A stretch of DNA of 61,934 bases. Origin: an uncultured Psychromonas sp. GTDB taxonomy: Bacteria > Pseudomonadota > Gammaproteobacteria > Enterobacterales > Psychromonadaceae. Positions 37,889 through 47,754 of this stretch are shown piece after piece. Made by a program: the position numbers and the translations under genes. The stretch's first letter is position 1. Every line of letters starts with the position of its first letter. The notes under the pieces are model-generated. The model searched no databases. It saw nothing but the letters and a program-made list of their open reading frames with translations, and was not told the DNA's origin. The stretch is taken from contig NZ_CANLFB010000023.1 in NCBI RefSeq assembly GCF_947489755.1, forward strand, positions 1 to 61,934, in the 5' to 3' direction.

Positions 37889-38803
37889 TTAATGAGATTT
37901 GTAATGCTTTAGTTCATCTATCATCGTTGAGAGCTGCTTTCGCCAATGGGTTGTTTCTACGCCACTTATTTGTTCCGCAGTGCTTTTATCAATCACACTA
38001 AAGCTAGGTCTAGATGCCGGTGTTGGGTAATCACTCGCAGGGATCGGTTTGATTGGAATCGCCTTTTCTAATAGCCCTTTTTCAATCCCTAGTTCTTGGA
38101 TCGCGACGGCGAAATCATACCATGAACACACCCCTGCATCCGTCCAATGCAGAGTTAATGCTTGATCACTGTCAGCAGTAGTTTTCTTATTCGACTTATT
38201 CTCAGAGTTTGTCACCAGCGCCCATATCATTGCTGCTAAGCCATTTGCCCAAGTAGGTGTACCCACTTGGTCATAGACAATCCCTAATTGGTCTTTTTCG
38301 GCCATTAAGCGCAACATAGTTTTGACAAAATTATTACCGTTTACTGAGTAGACCCAAGCAGTACGAATAATCGTCGCTTGTGCACCTAAAATATCATTAA
38401 TTTTACGATCACCTGCTAATTTTGATGCACCATAAACATTGATTGGATTAACTGAGTCGTTAGTCTGATAAGGAGTTGTTTTAGTGCCATCAAAGACGAA
38501 ATCTGTTGATACATGAATTAGTTTTGCCGACACCTTTTTACAAGCGAGGGCAAGATACTCACTACCGAGGTCATTAACAGCATAAGCTGTTTCTGTATCA
38601 GTTTCAGCTTTATCTACTGCAGTATAAGCCGCCGCATTTATTACAATATCAGGTTGAAACTGTACAATAGTGTCATCAACTTGTTGTTGATTGGTAATAT
38701 CCAACTCTTGAGACGAATAGCTTAGTATTTCAATACTCTTAGGAACACTATTTTCTAATTCCCAGGCTAACTGTCCGCCCTTCCCTGTAATTAATACTTT
38801 CAT
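37889..38803 (-). CDS. rmlD: dTDP-4-dehydrorhamnose reductase
   Basis: 304 residues from 38803 (MKVLITGKGGQLAWEL), with AAGG six bases before the ATG; the longer frame would add ten residues without a better site. Last step of dTDP-L-rhamnose synthesis (NADPH-dependent). Motifs: LITGKGGQLA, INAAAYTAVDKAE, HVSTDFVFDG, YGASKLAGD (Tyr-x3-Lys), IIRTAWVYS and VYDQVGTPTWANGLA. It lies between a GT2 gene and rmlB, 80 bases before rmlB. An unusual insertion rich in Asn/Ser/Lys follows WALVTNSENKSNKK. Confidence 0.95.
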   Translation of the reverse strand: MKVLITGKGGQLAWELENSVPKSIEILSYSSQELDITNQQQVDDTIVQFQPDIVINAAAYTAVDKAETDTETAYAVNDLGSEYLALACKKVSAKLIHVSTDFVFDGTKTTPYQTNDSVNPINVYGASKLAGDRKINDILGAQATIIRTAWVYSVNGNNFVKTMLRLMAEKDQLGIVYDQVGTPTWANGLAAMIWALVTNSENKSNKKTTADSDQALTLHWTDAGVCSWYDFAVAIQELGIEKGLLEKAIPIKPIPASDYPTPASRPSFSVIDKSTAEQISGVETTHWRKQLSTMIDELKHYKSH

Positions 38804-38842
38804 AACAACCTTACTCATTTTAACTGGGTGCATTCAATGCCA

Positions 38843-39790
38843 TTAATGTTTACTTGTTAAAAGCGATATCAAAAGAGCAAGTCTACCTAAAAAATGAGAA
38901 CGAGTCACATTCCCTTTACAAAAATAAGATATTTTTTTGTGTATAGAAAGATAATTCAGAGAGCTTAGTATATTAATTGTTCTATCTGGTATCATTTTGT
39001 TTTTTTGTTCAAAGGCTTGAAAAGCAATTGCTTGATTAATGACCGCTTGCTGGCTTTTTTTAAATGCTTTTAAATGTTTAAAAAATTGAAAATATAAAGA
39101 AAATAAACTTCGTTGTTTAGCACCAATGACATTTGTATGATGTTGACGATACTGAATCAGAGCTTGATCAATAAACACAATCTCGCCACAGCGATGTGCA
39201 ACTAACGCTAACCACCAATCATGCATATACGCTTTTTCAGGAATGGGTAAGGCTTTATCAATTAATGCGCGGTTAAATAACATAGTGCAACCTGAAATAA
39301 CGTTCTGTTGACATAGTTGATTAAACTGTAGATGCCACTCTTTGCTGATATTTTTCAGGGTGAAATAGCTGTTACAAATTGGCTTTAAATTTTCATCTAC
39401 AATTTGTTTATCACTGAAAATTAATAATGGTGTTTGTGGAAGTGAGTTTTTTTCAGCTTGTTTTAGGCGTTTAATGGAGGTTTCTATTTTATGAGGTAAC
39501 CAAATATCATCTTGATCACACAACATAATGTACTCAGCAGTACTTTGACTTAATCCAAAAGCAAAGTTAGCTTTGGGGCCTTTATTACCACTTGTATTTT
39601 CTATCCAAATTATTCTGCTATCTTGTTCGGTTAATATAGCTACTATATTTTGAGTTTCATCTGTAGAACCATCGTCAGTAACAATGATCTTATTCACCCA
39701 TTTATGATAACCGACATTGTCTTGTATTGATTTTATTTGCTGTGCTAAAAAAGCTTGGCCATTGTAGGTGGCGAGTACGATATCAATCAT
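38843..39790 (-). CDS. GT2 glycosyltransferase, rhamnosyltransferase-like
   Basis: 315 residues. Starts IDIVLATYNGQAFLAQQIKSI, then VTDDGSTDET, GPKANFAFGL and MLCDQDDIWLPHKIE (DxD), ending with MHDWWLALVAHRCGEI, a pattern typical of alpha-rhamnosyl or related GT2 transferases of O-antigen loci. Its ATG overlaps the upstream GT2 gene stop by 4 bases. Position within the rml genes favours dTDP-rhamnose as donor; this is inference. Confidence 0.88.
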   Translation of the reverse strand: MIDIVLATYNGQAFLAQQIKSIQDNVGYHKWVNKIIVTDDGSTDETQNIVAILTEQDSRIIWIENTSGNKGPKANFAFGLSQSTAEYIMLCDQDDIWLPHKIETSIKRLKQAEKNSLPQTPLLIFSDKQIVDENLKPICNSYFTLKNISKEWHLQFNQLCQQNVISGCTMLFNRALIDKALPIPEKAYMHDWWLALVAHRCGEIVFIDQALIQYRQHHTNVIGAKQRSLFSLYFQFFKHLKAFKKSQQAVINQAIAFQAFEQKNKMIPDRTINILSSLNYLSIHKKISYFCKGNVTRSHFLGRLALLISLLTSKH

Positions 39791-40590
39791 TTTTTGTATC
39801 GATTTTGATATTCAAGGCTAGAATTTGATGCTGACTCTTGCTTCTTACCAAATGAATATTTAAAGACACTTTGCACATGCCAAAAGAAGTATTTGCTTAA
39901 AAATTGTTTACTCGAGCAACGTCTGAAATGAACGGCTTTAACGTCTTCAAAATACTCAAGAGCAAAGCCCGCTTTATTGGCTCTAAAACTAAAATCGATA
40001 TCCTCACAATACATATAATAGCGTTCATCTAAACCATTAAGCTGATTATAAATATCTGCTTTTACAATCATAAACGCGCAACTTGCCCAATACTCTTTAT
40101 CTGGTGACAAGCCTTTTGTTCGATTTACCATAGTAGAACGGTCATTGAGTAAATAGGTTTTTACAAAACTAGAGAACTTTGGATAAAGTCTAATATTATC
40201 GTCATGTACCATTTCTTCTCTATCAAGATATAAATTAGCAACACCTAGGCCAGTGGTACCTTTTTTTAAATGATCAATTAACGTTAATATATTAGACTTG
40301 GTAATAAACACATCTGGATTTAACAGTATGAAGTAATCATCTTCTTCCATACCCAGTTCAAATTTACAATGCATGTAATTAGCATTGTTATTCGCAGAAA
40401 ATCCTTGCTCATTACCATTTGCAATATAATGAGCGCCATATTTGTCACAATATTTTTTTAACTTCCCGACAGGGTCATTATCTCTACACACAACGATTAT
40501 TTCATCATATTTAGACAATGTTTTAATGGTACCTAAATTGATGATCACATCATGGTGTCGGTGAGAAACAATTGAAATAAATATGCGCAT
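39787..40590 (-). CDS. GT2 glycosyltransferase, WbbL-like
   Basis: 267 residues. IFISIVSHRHHDVIINLG at the N-terminus, GNEQGFSANNNANY, FILLNPDVFI (metal-binding region), WASCAFMIVKADIYNQLNGLDERYYMYCEDIDFSFRANKAG and a final VHFRRCSSKQFLS. This resembles dTDP-rhamnosyl transferases such as WbbL. It lies 3 bases from the rmlC stop and overlaps the next GT2 gene by 4, so the genes are co-translated. The donor assignment is inference from neighbours. Confidence 0.88.
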   Translation of the reverse strand: MRIFISIVSHRHHDVIINLGTIKTLSKYDEIIVVCRDNDPVGKLKKYCDKYGAHYIANGNEQGFSANNNANYMHCKFELGMEEDDYFILLNPDVFITKSNILTLIDHLKKGTTGLGVANLYLDREEMVHDDNIRLYPKFSSFVKTYLLNDRSTMVNRTKGLSPDKEYWASCAFMIVKADIYNQLNGLDERYYMYCEDIDFSFRANKAGFALEYFEDVKAVHFRRCSSKQFLSKYFFWHVQSVFKYSFGKKQESASNSSLEYQNRYKK

Positions 40591-40593
40591 TAG

Positions 40594-41139
40594 TTATAGG
40601 GTCGGAGCGTCAGAGAAGCTTAAACCATTTTCATCTTTTGCAGATAACAATGGTTTTTGATCAGCGTTGATTGGCCATTCGATATTGATTTCAGGATCAT
40701 CCCATTTGATTGAGACTTCTGCGCTTGGGTTGTAAATGTCTGTACATTTGTATACGAATTCAGCTTCATCAGTTGTGACATAAAAGCCGTGTGCAAAGCC
40801 TTCTGGCACCCAAAGTTGACGTTTATTTTCTGCTGAGAGTAAAACACCAACCCATTGACCGAATGAAGGTGAATCTTTGCGCATATCAACTGCGACATCA
40901 AATACTTCACCTTTTGTTACACGAACTAATTTACCTTGTGTATTTTCAGTTTGGTAATGTAGACCACGTAAAATACCTTGACTTGATTTACTGTGATTTT
41001 CTTGAACAAATTCACGTTCACCGCACTGTTCGTTAAATAACGAAGTACGGAATGTTTCCATAAAGAAACCGCGTTCGTCGCCAAACACTTGTGGTTCAAC
41101 AATTTTTACATCAGGAATATTTGTTTCTATAAATTTCAT
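40594..41139 (-). CDS. rmlC: dTDP-4-dehydrorhamnose 3,5-epimerase
   Basis: 181 residues, standard length. Cupin-fold epimerase: FGDERGFFMETFR, FVQENHSKSSQGILRGLHYQ (substrate-binding and catalytic His region), GEVFDVAVDMRKDSPSFGQW (catalytic Asp) and WVPEGFAHGFYV. Third enzyme of dTDP-L-rhamnose synthesis. It is separated from rmlA by a 1.45 kb repeat array, while rmlB and rmlD lie downstream. Confidence 0.96.
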   Translation of the reverse strand: MKFIETNIPDVKIVEPQVFGDERGFFMETFRTSLFNEQCGEREFVQENHSKSSQGILRGLHYQTENTQGKLVRVTKGEVFDVAVDMRKDSPSFGQWVGVLLSAENKRQLWVPEGFAHGFYVTTDEAEFVYKCTDIYNPSAEVSIKWDDPEINIEWPINADQKPLLSAKDENGLSFSDAPTL

Positions 41140-42588
41140 ATATACACTCAGTTATAAATTAGATAACACTTAATAATATTGAAAATTAACCCTAAAGCCT
41201 TCAAACACAGTTAGCTCAAGGTTATGAGCTAGGGTGTACAGAGTCGCTCATGCTTTTGAATCCGAGGCGCTGACTTTAGTCTGCAGGGATTTGTGTGTTG
41301 TTTTTTGATTGTTAACTACAAAGTAAAAATCAAAATCAACACATACAAACATTAAACACTGCAAGCTGAAAACAGGACTCGCAGAGCTCCTCTGCTCATG
41401 ACACTAGGCTGTCGCCTAATTCGCCATGCGCCCCGAAAATAAAACACCGAAATCAATATATGTAAACACTGCAAGCTTTTGAAATCGGGGCGCTGGCTTT
41501 AGCCTGCCAGTAAGCGAGTTATCGCATACAACGATTAGCTTCGTTGAGCGAAGCGAACCATGAATAACTAAAACTGTACTACAGTAAAACGACTAAAACC
41601 AACACACAAAAAACACTGCAGACTAAAGTCAGCGCCCCTCAAAGATGTTTCGCATTTTACGATATTGTTCGTCATTACTTTATATCAAAAATCGACACCA
41701 TCCTCATCTCAACATCATTGCGATAGCTATCAAGCATAGCTTGATATTTGGGGCGCTGGCTTTAGTCTGCAGGATCTTGTGTGTTGTTTTTTGATTGTTA
41801 ACTACAAAGTCAAAAAAACTAACACATGTAAACATTAAAACCTGCAAGCTGAAAACAGGACTCGCAGAGCTCCTCCGCTCATGACACTAGGCTGTCGCCT
41901 AATTCGCCATGCGCCCCGAAAATAAAACACCGAAATCAATATATGTAAACACTGCAAGCTTTTGAAATCGGGGCGCTGGCTTTAGCCTGCCAGTAAGCGA
42001 GTTATCGCATACAACGATTAGCTTCGTTGAGCGAAGCGAACCATGAATAACTAAAACTGTACTACAGTAAAACGACTAAAACCAACACAAAAAAAACACT
42101 GCAGACTAAAGTCAGCGCCCCTCAAAGATGTTTCGCATTTTACGATATTGTTCGTCATTACTTTATATCAAAAATCGACACCATCCTCATCTCAACATCA
42201 TTGCGATAGCTATCAAGCGTAGCTTGATATTGGGGCGCTGACTTTAGTCTGCAGGATCTTGTGTGTTGTTTTTTGATTGTTAACTACAAAGTCAAAAAAA
42301 CTAACACATGTAAACATTAAAACCTGCAAGCTGAAAACAGGACTCGCAGAGCTCCTCCGCTCATGACACTAGGCTGTCGCCTAATTCGCCATGCGCCCCG
42401 AAAACCAAACACCGAAATCAATACATGTAAACACTGCAAGCTTTGAACTCGCATACTAGCTTTAGCCTGCCAGTATGCAAGTTAACGCATACGACCATTA
42501 GCTTCGCAGAGCAAAGCAAATCATAAATGACTGAAACGACACCAAAATACAAAAACTAAAATCAACATACTCTTAAGGTTATCGTTAA
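41140..42588. repeat. Two and a half tandem copies of a 482/483-bp repeat, rich in REP elements
   Basis: 1.45 kb without a gene between rmlA and rmlC. A unit of about 482 bases is repeated nearly identically: the marker GCAAGCTGAAAACAGG recurs at 41361, 41844 and 42326 (intervals 483 and 482). Each unit contains a composite REP (41361-41434, 41844-41917, 42326-42399) and, in the complete units, a forward REP (41487, 41970), a reverse REP with GACT/AGTC stem (41618, 42101) and a forward REP (41750, 42232). A further forward copy is at 41264. A hairpin GCTTCG-TTGAG-CGAAGC is also present. The third copy decays after about 42430. Confidence 0.9.
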
Positions 42589-43494
42589 CTAGGTACTTGG
42601 TAGAACTCTACGCTCTAAAAGGCTTAGTAGGTACTCACCGTAGCCTGATTTTTTCAATGGTTCTGCAAGTTTTCTGATACCTTGCTCATCGATGTAACCC
42701 ATGCGGAAAGCGATTTCACCAGGGCAACATACTTTTAAGCCTTGGCGCTTTTCAATAGCACGAATGTATAAGGCAGCATCTAAAAGGTCATCTAATGTCC
42801 CTGTATCTAACCATGCAGTGCCTCGCCCCATTACTTCTACTTTAAGTGTTTCATTAGTAAGGTATTGTGCAATAACGTCGGTAATTTCTAATTCACCACG
42901 TGGTGATGGCTTTACATTTTTTGCATATTCAACAACATCAGCGTCGAAAAAGTATAGCCCTGGTACTGCGTATGATGATTTTGGTTTTTCAGGCTTCTCT
43001 TCAATTGAGATTGCTTGTCCAGCATCATTAAACTCTACAACACCGTAAGACGCAGGATTAGAAACATAATAACCAAATACTGTTGCGCCTTTTTCTTGTT
43101 GATTGGCTCTTTGCAATGATTTTGCTAAATCATGACCATAAAAAAGGTTATCGCCTAAAATTAAGGCAGCTGGACAGCCATCTAAGAAGTCTTCAGCTAA
43201 TAAGAAAGCTTGTGCCAAGCCATCAGGGCTTGGTTGTACTACATATTCAATTTTAACACCCCATTGTGAACCATCTTTTAATAGTTCTTTAAATCGAGGT
43301 AGTTCTGATGGTGTTGAAATAATTAGTATTTCAGTAATGCCAGCCATGAATAAATTAGAAAGCGGGTAATAGATCATAGGTTTGTCATAAACAGGCATCA
43401 ATTGCTTACTAACAACTTTAGTTAATGGATAGAGCCTTGTACCTGAACCGCCGGCTAAGATAATCCCTTTACGGTTTAATGGGTTCTTATTCAT
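42589..43494 (-). CDS. rmlA: Glucose-1-phosphate thymidylyltransferase
   Basis: 301 residues. [17 protein letters not shown] (nucleotide-binding signature), [49 protein letters not shown] and [13 protein letters not shown], all conserved in RmlA/RfbA. First step of dTDP-L-rhamnose synthesis. It follows kpsE by 59 bases and is separated from the other rml genes by the repeat array at 41140-42588. Confidence 0.96.
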   Translation of the reverse strand: MNKNPLNRKGIILAGGSGTRLYPLTKVVSKQLMPVYDKPMIYYPLSNLFMAGITEILIISTPSELPRFKELLKDGSQWGVKIEYVVQPSPDGLAQAFLLAEDFLDGCPAALILGDNLFYGHDLAKSLQRANQQEKGATVFGYYVSNPASYGVVEFNDAGQAISIEEKPEKPKSSYAVPGLYFFDADVVEYAKNVKPSPRGELEITDVIAQYLTNETLKVEVMGRGTAWLDTGTLDDLLDAALYIRAIEKRQGLKVCCPGEIAFRMGYIDEQGIRKLAEPLKKSGYGEYLLSLLERRVLPST

Positions 43495-43553
43495 GCTAAT
43501 TCCTTTTCATATTTACTTTAAAGTTTGATATTTATAATTATAATTATTCGAAT

Positions 43554-44918
43554 TTATTTTAATTCACGAATGGTATTGATAACTATCTTACCGATACCAA
43601 AGGCTAAGCTTAATAATAATAAAAATAACGAAATATTATAAAAGACGTCAGGATACTTACTGTCTTGACTCAACGTTGCTTTTTCTACAACGATTAAATA
43701 TTTTAGTTGACGATAAGCTTCTATTCTTGACTTTTCTAACGAAATCTGTGAAGAAGTGTAAGCCTGCAATGCAAGATCCATTTTTATTTTATAGTCAGTA
43801 AATTTAGATAAAAGTTCACTAATAGGCAGCTCATCTAATCCAGATTGAGATAATTTATCTCTTTCTATTTCTAATTGCGCATTGAGTGCTTTTAACTCAT
43901 TCTGTAACCCTCTCACTTGAGGCGAATTGGCACTCATAATGGCTTTAATCGTTTTTATTTCTGTTTGCTTAACTGCTATCTGACTCTCAAGCGTGTAAGT
44001 AATTTGTTGTTTAGCAGTCCCTTCTGCTGTTGGGTCAAGTAGGTTATATTTCTGCTGATAGGTTAATAGATCTTTTTGCGCATCGGCTAAACGTTGTTCT
44101 ATTAATTTATGTTCTCCTTGCATGAAACTCAATTGTGCATTGGCTAATTGGTGTCCTATTGAGTTAATAAACCATTCCGCTCTTTCTACGACTGTATTCG
44201 CTAGTAATTGCGCATATTCACTGTCGAATGCTTGAGCACTAATGGTAATGACACCCGATTTATCATCAATAATAACCTCGACGTGTTCTTGGTAATATTG
44301 ATCTAACTTTTCTCTCGAATCTGATTCGTGAATTCGACTGAAATAATCTACAAATGATTGAGAGTAATGTTCTCTTAGCGCAATTTTATTATTTAGGTAA
44401 TCAATCATGTCATTAGAATAAATATAAGCTTTGACTAGTTCCGGATCAGAGCCTCCACCAGAACCACCTAACCCAGTTAATAATGCCATACCAGAATCTA
44501 AGGTAGAGGCACTATCCGGCTGTTGAACAATTACTTTTGCTTGGCTTTCAAAACGATTGGTTGCCCAAAGCAGTTGATAAGCAGAAAAAATTAACACCGG
44601 AATAATAACGAAAAGCATAAAAGGTGGTAGATTTAACACTTTCGCTAGAAAGCTTTTTTCTATTGTTTTTTGAGGGTTATTACTATTTGGAGTGACTCTT
44701 TTTTTATTCACACTTTCATTTTGAGAGGTATTACTTTTAACGTTAATATTCGCATTTTCTTTCTGTTTTTTTAAGTTATTAACTCGTACTAAAATTCTTT
44801 CTGATAATTTAGGATCAGACTCCATTAATTCTTCAGCTTTTTTTGTTAAAAAATCGGTGCTATCAAATTCTTCAGCTTTAAGAGATTTTTTTAATTCTTT
44901 AAATCGTTGTTCTGGCAT
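43554..44918 (-). CDS. kpsE: Capsule export inner-membrane protein (KpsE/CtrB-like, PCP family)
   Basis: 454 residues. Long charged N-terminal cytoplasmic part (1-95), a membrane segment near 97-118 (PFMLFVIIPVLIFSAYQLLW), a periplasmic coiled-coil region rich in Gln/Lys/Glu, and a C-terminal membrane segment at about 427-448 (FYNISLFLLLLSLAFGIGKI). FESQAKVIVQQPDSAS and GSDPELVKAYIYSNDMIDYL match polysaccharide co-polymerase/export proteins of ABC-dependent capsules. It bridges the ABC transporter and the KpsD-type outer-membrane channel. The 95-residue N-terminal extension is longer than I expect for KpsE. Confidence 0.85.
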   Translation of the reverse strand: MPEQRFKELKKSLKAEEFDSTDFLTKKAEELMESDPKLSERILVRVNNLKKQKENANINVKSNTSQNESVNKKRVTPNSNNPQKTIEKSFLAKVLNLPPFMLFVIIPVLIFSAYQLLWATNRFESQAKVIVQQPDSASTLDSGMALLTGLGGSGGGSDPELVKAYIYSNDMIDYLNNKIALREHYSQSFVDYFSRIHESDSREKLDQYYQEHVEVIIDDKSGVITISAQAFDSEYAQLLANTVVERAEWFINSIGHQLANAQLSFMQGEHKLIEQRLADAQKDLLTYQQKYNLLDPTAEGTAKQQITYTLESQIAVKQTEIKTIKAIMSANSPQVRGLQNELKALNAQLEIERDKLSQSGLDELPISELLSKFTDYKIKMDLALQAYTSSQISLEKSRIEAYRQLKYLIVVEKATLSQDSKYPDVFYNISLFLLLLSLAFGIGKIVINTIRELK

Positions 44919-45004
44919 AATTTAACATAAAGGCTCAAAGCTGAATGCTTAAAGGCTTGTTATAAAAAAGAAACTATCTACCCCATAGGGTTTCAAGTAA
45001 TTAT

Positions 45005-45793
45005 TTATCGGCTTATCGCCTGTTTCCAACTCACCTGATAGCAAGCTAGAGCAAAAAAAACGCTTATTAGTACACACATATCTAAAAAGAAATAGCTGAC
45101 CCCTTCATGGCCATAACTCGGATAAGCGGCATAACGTGTTAATTCGACCGCATGTAATAAAGGGTTCCAATCTAGATAATGCCAATATTGTCTGGGGATA
45201 TCTTGTAGACTAAAGAAGATGCCAGAAATAAAGAATAACGGGCGAGTTAAAAGCATTTGTACTTTTTTTAATTCAGGAACATAGCAGTATGCTAATCCAA
45301 ACACAGTACCAAGGCTGGCAGCAAGTAACCAAACTTTAAAGAAGTTCATAATAATTGAGAAAGCATCATGGACATAGATATCGATTCTTAAAACAAAACA
45401 AATCAACACAATAGTCAATACAACGAACATTTTAACTAGTAATTCAAAAAAACTAATAGCAATAATTGAACTTATCGGTTGTACTTGCCTAAATGCATAT
45501 AAAGGTTTGTTTTTTTGAAGAGCTCCGCTTGCAGTGCCTAATGTTTTCAAAAAGAATTGAATTAATATCATGCCATATACCATAAAAAACATGGTTGGCA
45601 TTCCATGAGTATCTCCTCCGCCAGAAATAATAGTTCGCATTGCAGTCATACCTGCAATCATGATCAATGGCGACACCACAGACCAAATCAAACCAATTTT
45701 GTCCGTCGATTGGCTTTTTATTTCTCTTAAAAATATAGCAAATATAACATCGCCCCATACTTTTAGGGTTGAGCGTTTTTTAACTAAAGCCAT
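45005..45793 (-). CDS. kpsM: ABC-2 type polysaccharide export permease (KpsM-like)
   Basis: 262 residues with six hydrophobic stretches. The N-terminal IFLREIKSQSTDKIGLIWSVV, PLIMIAGMTAMRTII and the middle FFISGIFFSLQDIPRQYWHYLDWNPLLHAVELTRYA are typical of KpsM/BexB/CtrC. It forms the channel for polymer transfer across the inner membrane. The ATPase partner (KpsT), normally adjacent, is not encoded in the 86-base gap before kpsE or anywhere else seen in the window. Confidence 0.9.
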   Translation of the reverse strand: MALVKKRSTLKVWGDVIFAIFLREIKSQSTDKIGLIWSVVSPLIMIAGMTAMRTIISGGGDTHGMPTMFFMVYGMILIQFFLKTLGTASGALQKNKPLYAFRQVQPISSIIAISFFELLVKMFVVLTIVLICFVLRIDIYVHDAFSIIMNFFKVWLLAASLGTVFGLAYCYVPELKKVQMLLTRPLFFISGIFFSLQDIPRQYWHYLDWNPLLHAVELTRYAAYPSYGHEGVSYFFLDMCVLISVFFALACYQVSWKQAISR

Positions 45794-45858
45794 TAAATTA
45801 ACTCCCTTATTAAAAAGGAAGTTAGTTTATATTTAACTGTTCTTTGAATAAGCATGAT

Positions 45859-47622
45859 TTAATTGATGGCCACGTTTGCTGCAACGGCAATTTGGTAAAC
45901 TATTTGGGTAATATCTTTCACTGCTTGCACAATCTTAGTGTCCACTTTAGGTAACACTAGAATTTGATCACCACGTTGTATTTTAAGATGTTTTGCTTCT
46001 TCACCTTCTTTAACAAACAGCACGATACCATTAGCACGTACAATTGAGATTCGATCATCTTCAGCTCTATCGGTAAAACCACCCGCCCAAGCGATGTAAT
46101 CATCGACTGTTGCATTAGGGTTAAACACAACGGCTTGTGGCATTAACACTTCACCACCAATATTGATTAAATCCGTATAGTGCGGGATAACGATTTGATC
46201 ACCTTTTTCTAATAAAATATTAGCGGTGGTACCGTTGTCAGAAACTATCACTTTACCTAACGGTTTAACCTGTCTTGCCTTTTCAACAAATTGCATCACC
46301 ATTTCGGCTTCTTTTGCACGAATAGAAGCTTCAGCATCAGAAGATGCTGGTGCAGTAAATACACTTCGCTCCAATCTGTCTAAAGAGTCATCAAGGATTT
46401 GCTTTTGACGTTCAGCGACGCTTTTGCGCAGAATATAAATAGACTTGTTATCAGTCAGTTCAGGCACGATTGGAATCGCATTTAATACATCATGCAGACG
46501 CGCACTTTTTTTGACGGCGAAATATGATGGACCTAAATAACTGCCTGACACTTGGACGTCAATGACTTGTGCATGTGAGTCGTCGTTAAAGACTAAACTA
46601 TCGCCATCTTGTAATGTGTAGTTTAAGAAGTCTTTATATTCTAAGTAAACAGAGAAAGGACCTGTTACTCGGTTACCAAACACACCAACATGGCTTATTT
46701 TGGCAAGCGGCAAGGCAAATTGAGCAAGCTCACTGCCTTTAGTTTGGATATTTTTTAGTTCGAATCGGAAAGGATTTTTAACACCACCGGCTACATTGAC
46801 AGCAGATTTTTGTGGTTTAACTAAAATGACGTCTTTATCTTTAAACGTAATATTTGGCAAAGTACCCGTTTGAATGAAAGTATATAAATCGACTTCTTTC
46901 AATACTTTGTTATTACGAATAATTTGGATACTACGGTAACTTCCTCGATCAGAGTCAATGCCACCAGCTCGTTTTAAATAATATAACACGCTATCTGATG
47001 CCATACCGGCATACTGGCCTGGACGAATAATAGCCCCTGATAAGTACACACTCACAGGTGTTGCTGTTAATAGATTGACATAGACTTCGACGTTATTAGT
47101 GTACGTTTGTTTTATTTTAGATTGGACTAATTGATTGATGCTACTTGCAGGAACATCTAAGACGTTAATAGGACCAATATTAGGAATAAATATATTGCCT
47201 TGGCTATCAACAGTTGCAACATTCGAGTAAGTGACGGCGCCCCATATCCAAATATTTATTTTATCACCAGCTGCGATCAGGTAGTTTTCGTTTAAGCCAT
47301 CCACTCGCTCTGTTTCATAGCCACCAGCAAATAAGTTTGCACCGTATGGGGGTGGATTATCTTCACCTGAAGAAGGCAATAATTCACGCACGTCAACCTC
47401 ACCTGGTAACAACACACCTGAACGAGATTGTTTTTGGTAAGATCCCGTTTCTAAACTTGTCTCGTTATCACTTGCTTCTATTTGCGGTATGCCGTTGCTT
47501 GTCCCATTTTGCAGATCAATAGAGCTTGGCTCAAAAGCGGCAAATGCATTAGGCAATAAAAAACAGCTTGAAAGTATGCTTATCGTCGCTATTTTTAGTA
47601 AATCCATTTTTAATAAATTCAT
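45859..47622 (-). CDS. kpsD: Polysaccharide export outer-membrane/periplasmic protein (KpsD-like, Wza family)
   Basis: 587 residues with a signal peptide (cleavage about after SCFLLPNAFAA). The export domain is ENYLIAAGDKINIWIWGAVTYSNVATVDSQGNIFIPNIGPINV, followed by several SLBB-type repeats (VYLSGAIIRPGQYAG, VNVAGGVKNPFRFEL, VQVSGSYLGPSYFAV, INIGGEVLMPQAVVFN) and a hydrophobic C-terminal stretch. The first Met (47622) has only a weak ribosome site (GAG). The leader carries a phased 21-bp repeat array. It forms the outer-membrane exit for the polymer together with KpsE. Confidence 0.9.
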   Translation of the reverse strand: MNLLKMDLLKIATISILSSCFLLPNAFAAFEPSSIDLQNGTSNGIPQIEASDNETSLETGSYQKQSRSGVLLPGEVDVRELLPSSGEDNPPPYGANLFAGGYETERVDGLNENYLIAAGDKINIWIWGAVTYSNVATVDSQGNIFIPNIGPINVLDVPASSINQLVQSKIKQTYTNNVEVYVNLLTATPVSVYLSGAIIRPGQYAGMASDSVLYYLKRAGGIDSDRGSYRSIQIIRNNKVLKEVDLYTFIQTGTLPNITFKDKDVILVKPQKSAVNVAGGVKNPFRFELKNIQTKGSELAQFALPLAKISHVGVFGNRVTGPFSVYLEYKDFLNYTLQDGDSLVFNDDSHAQVIDVQVSGSYLGPSYFAVKKSARLHDVLNAIPIVPELTDNKSIYILRKSVAERQKQILDDSLDRLERSVFTAPASSDAEASIRAKEAEMVMQFVEKARQVKPLGKVIVSDNGTTANILLEKGDQIVIPHYTDLINIGGEVLMPQAVVFNPNATVDDYIAWAGGFTDRAEDDRISIVRANGIVLFVKEGEEAKHLKIQRGDQILVLPKVDTKIVQAVKDITQIVYQIAVAANVAIN

Positions 47623-47671
47623 TTTTTAACTCAATATTGAATAAGTTTGTGGAACTGTAATCGTTTGTTTC

Positions 47672-47754
47672 TATAGATAACTGTCTATAAAGCCATGTTA
47701 TCGGCTTATAGAGCAACGTTATTGTTTTATAGAGTGATGCTATTTCTTATAAAG
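47672..47754. repeat. Phased 21-bp direct repeat array in the kpsD leader
   Basis: TATARAG motifs start at 47686, 47707, 47728 and 47748 (intervals 21, 21, 20), each followed by a related ANGYTATT-like stretch; a partial copy lies at 47672. The spacing is two helical turns. The last unit overlaps the 3' end of the lipoprotein gene (stop at 47747). No known regulator motif was recognised. Confidence 0.6.

Noticed and set aside
47672-47754. 21-bp repeats as a CRISPR
   Set aside because: Units are contiguous with no spacers, and there are no cas genes.
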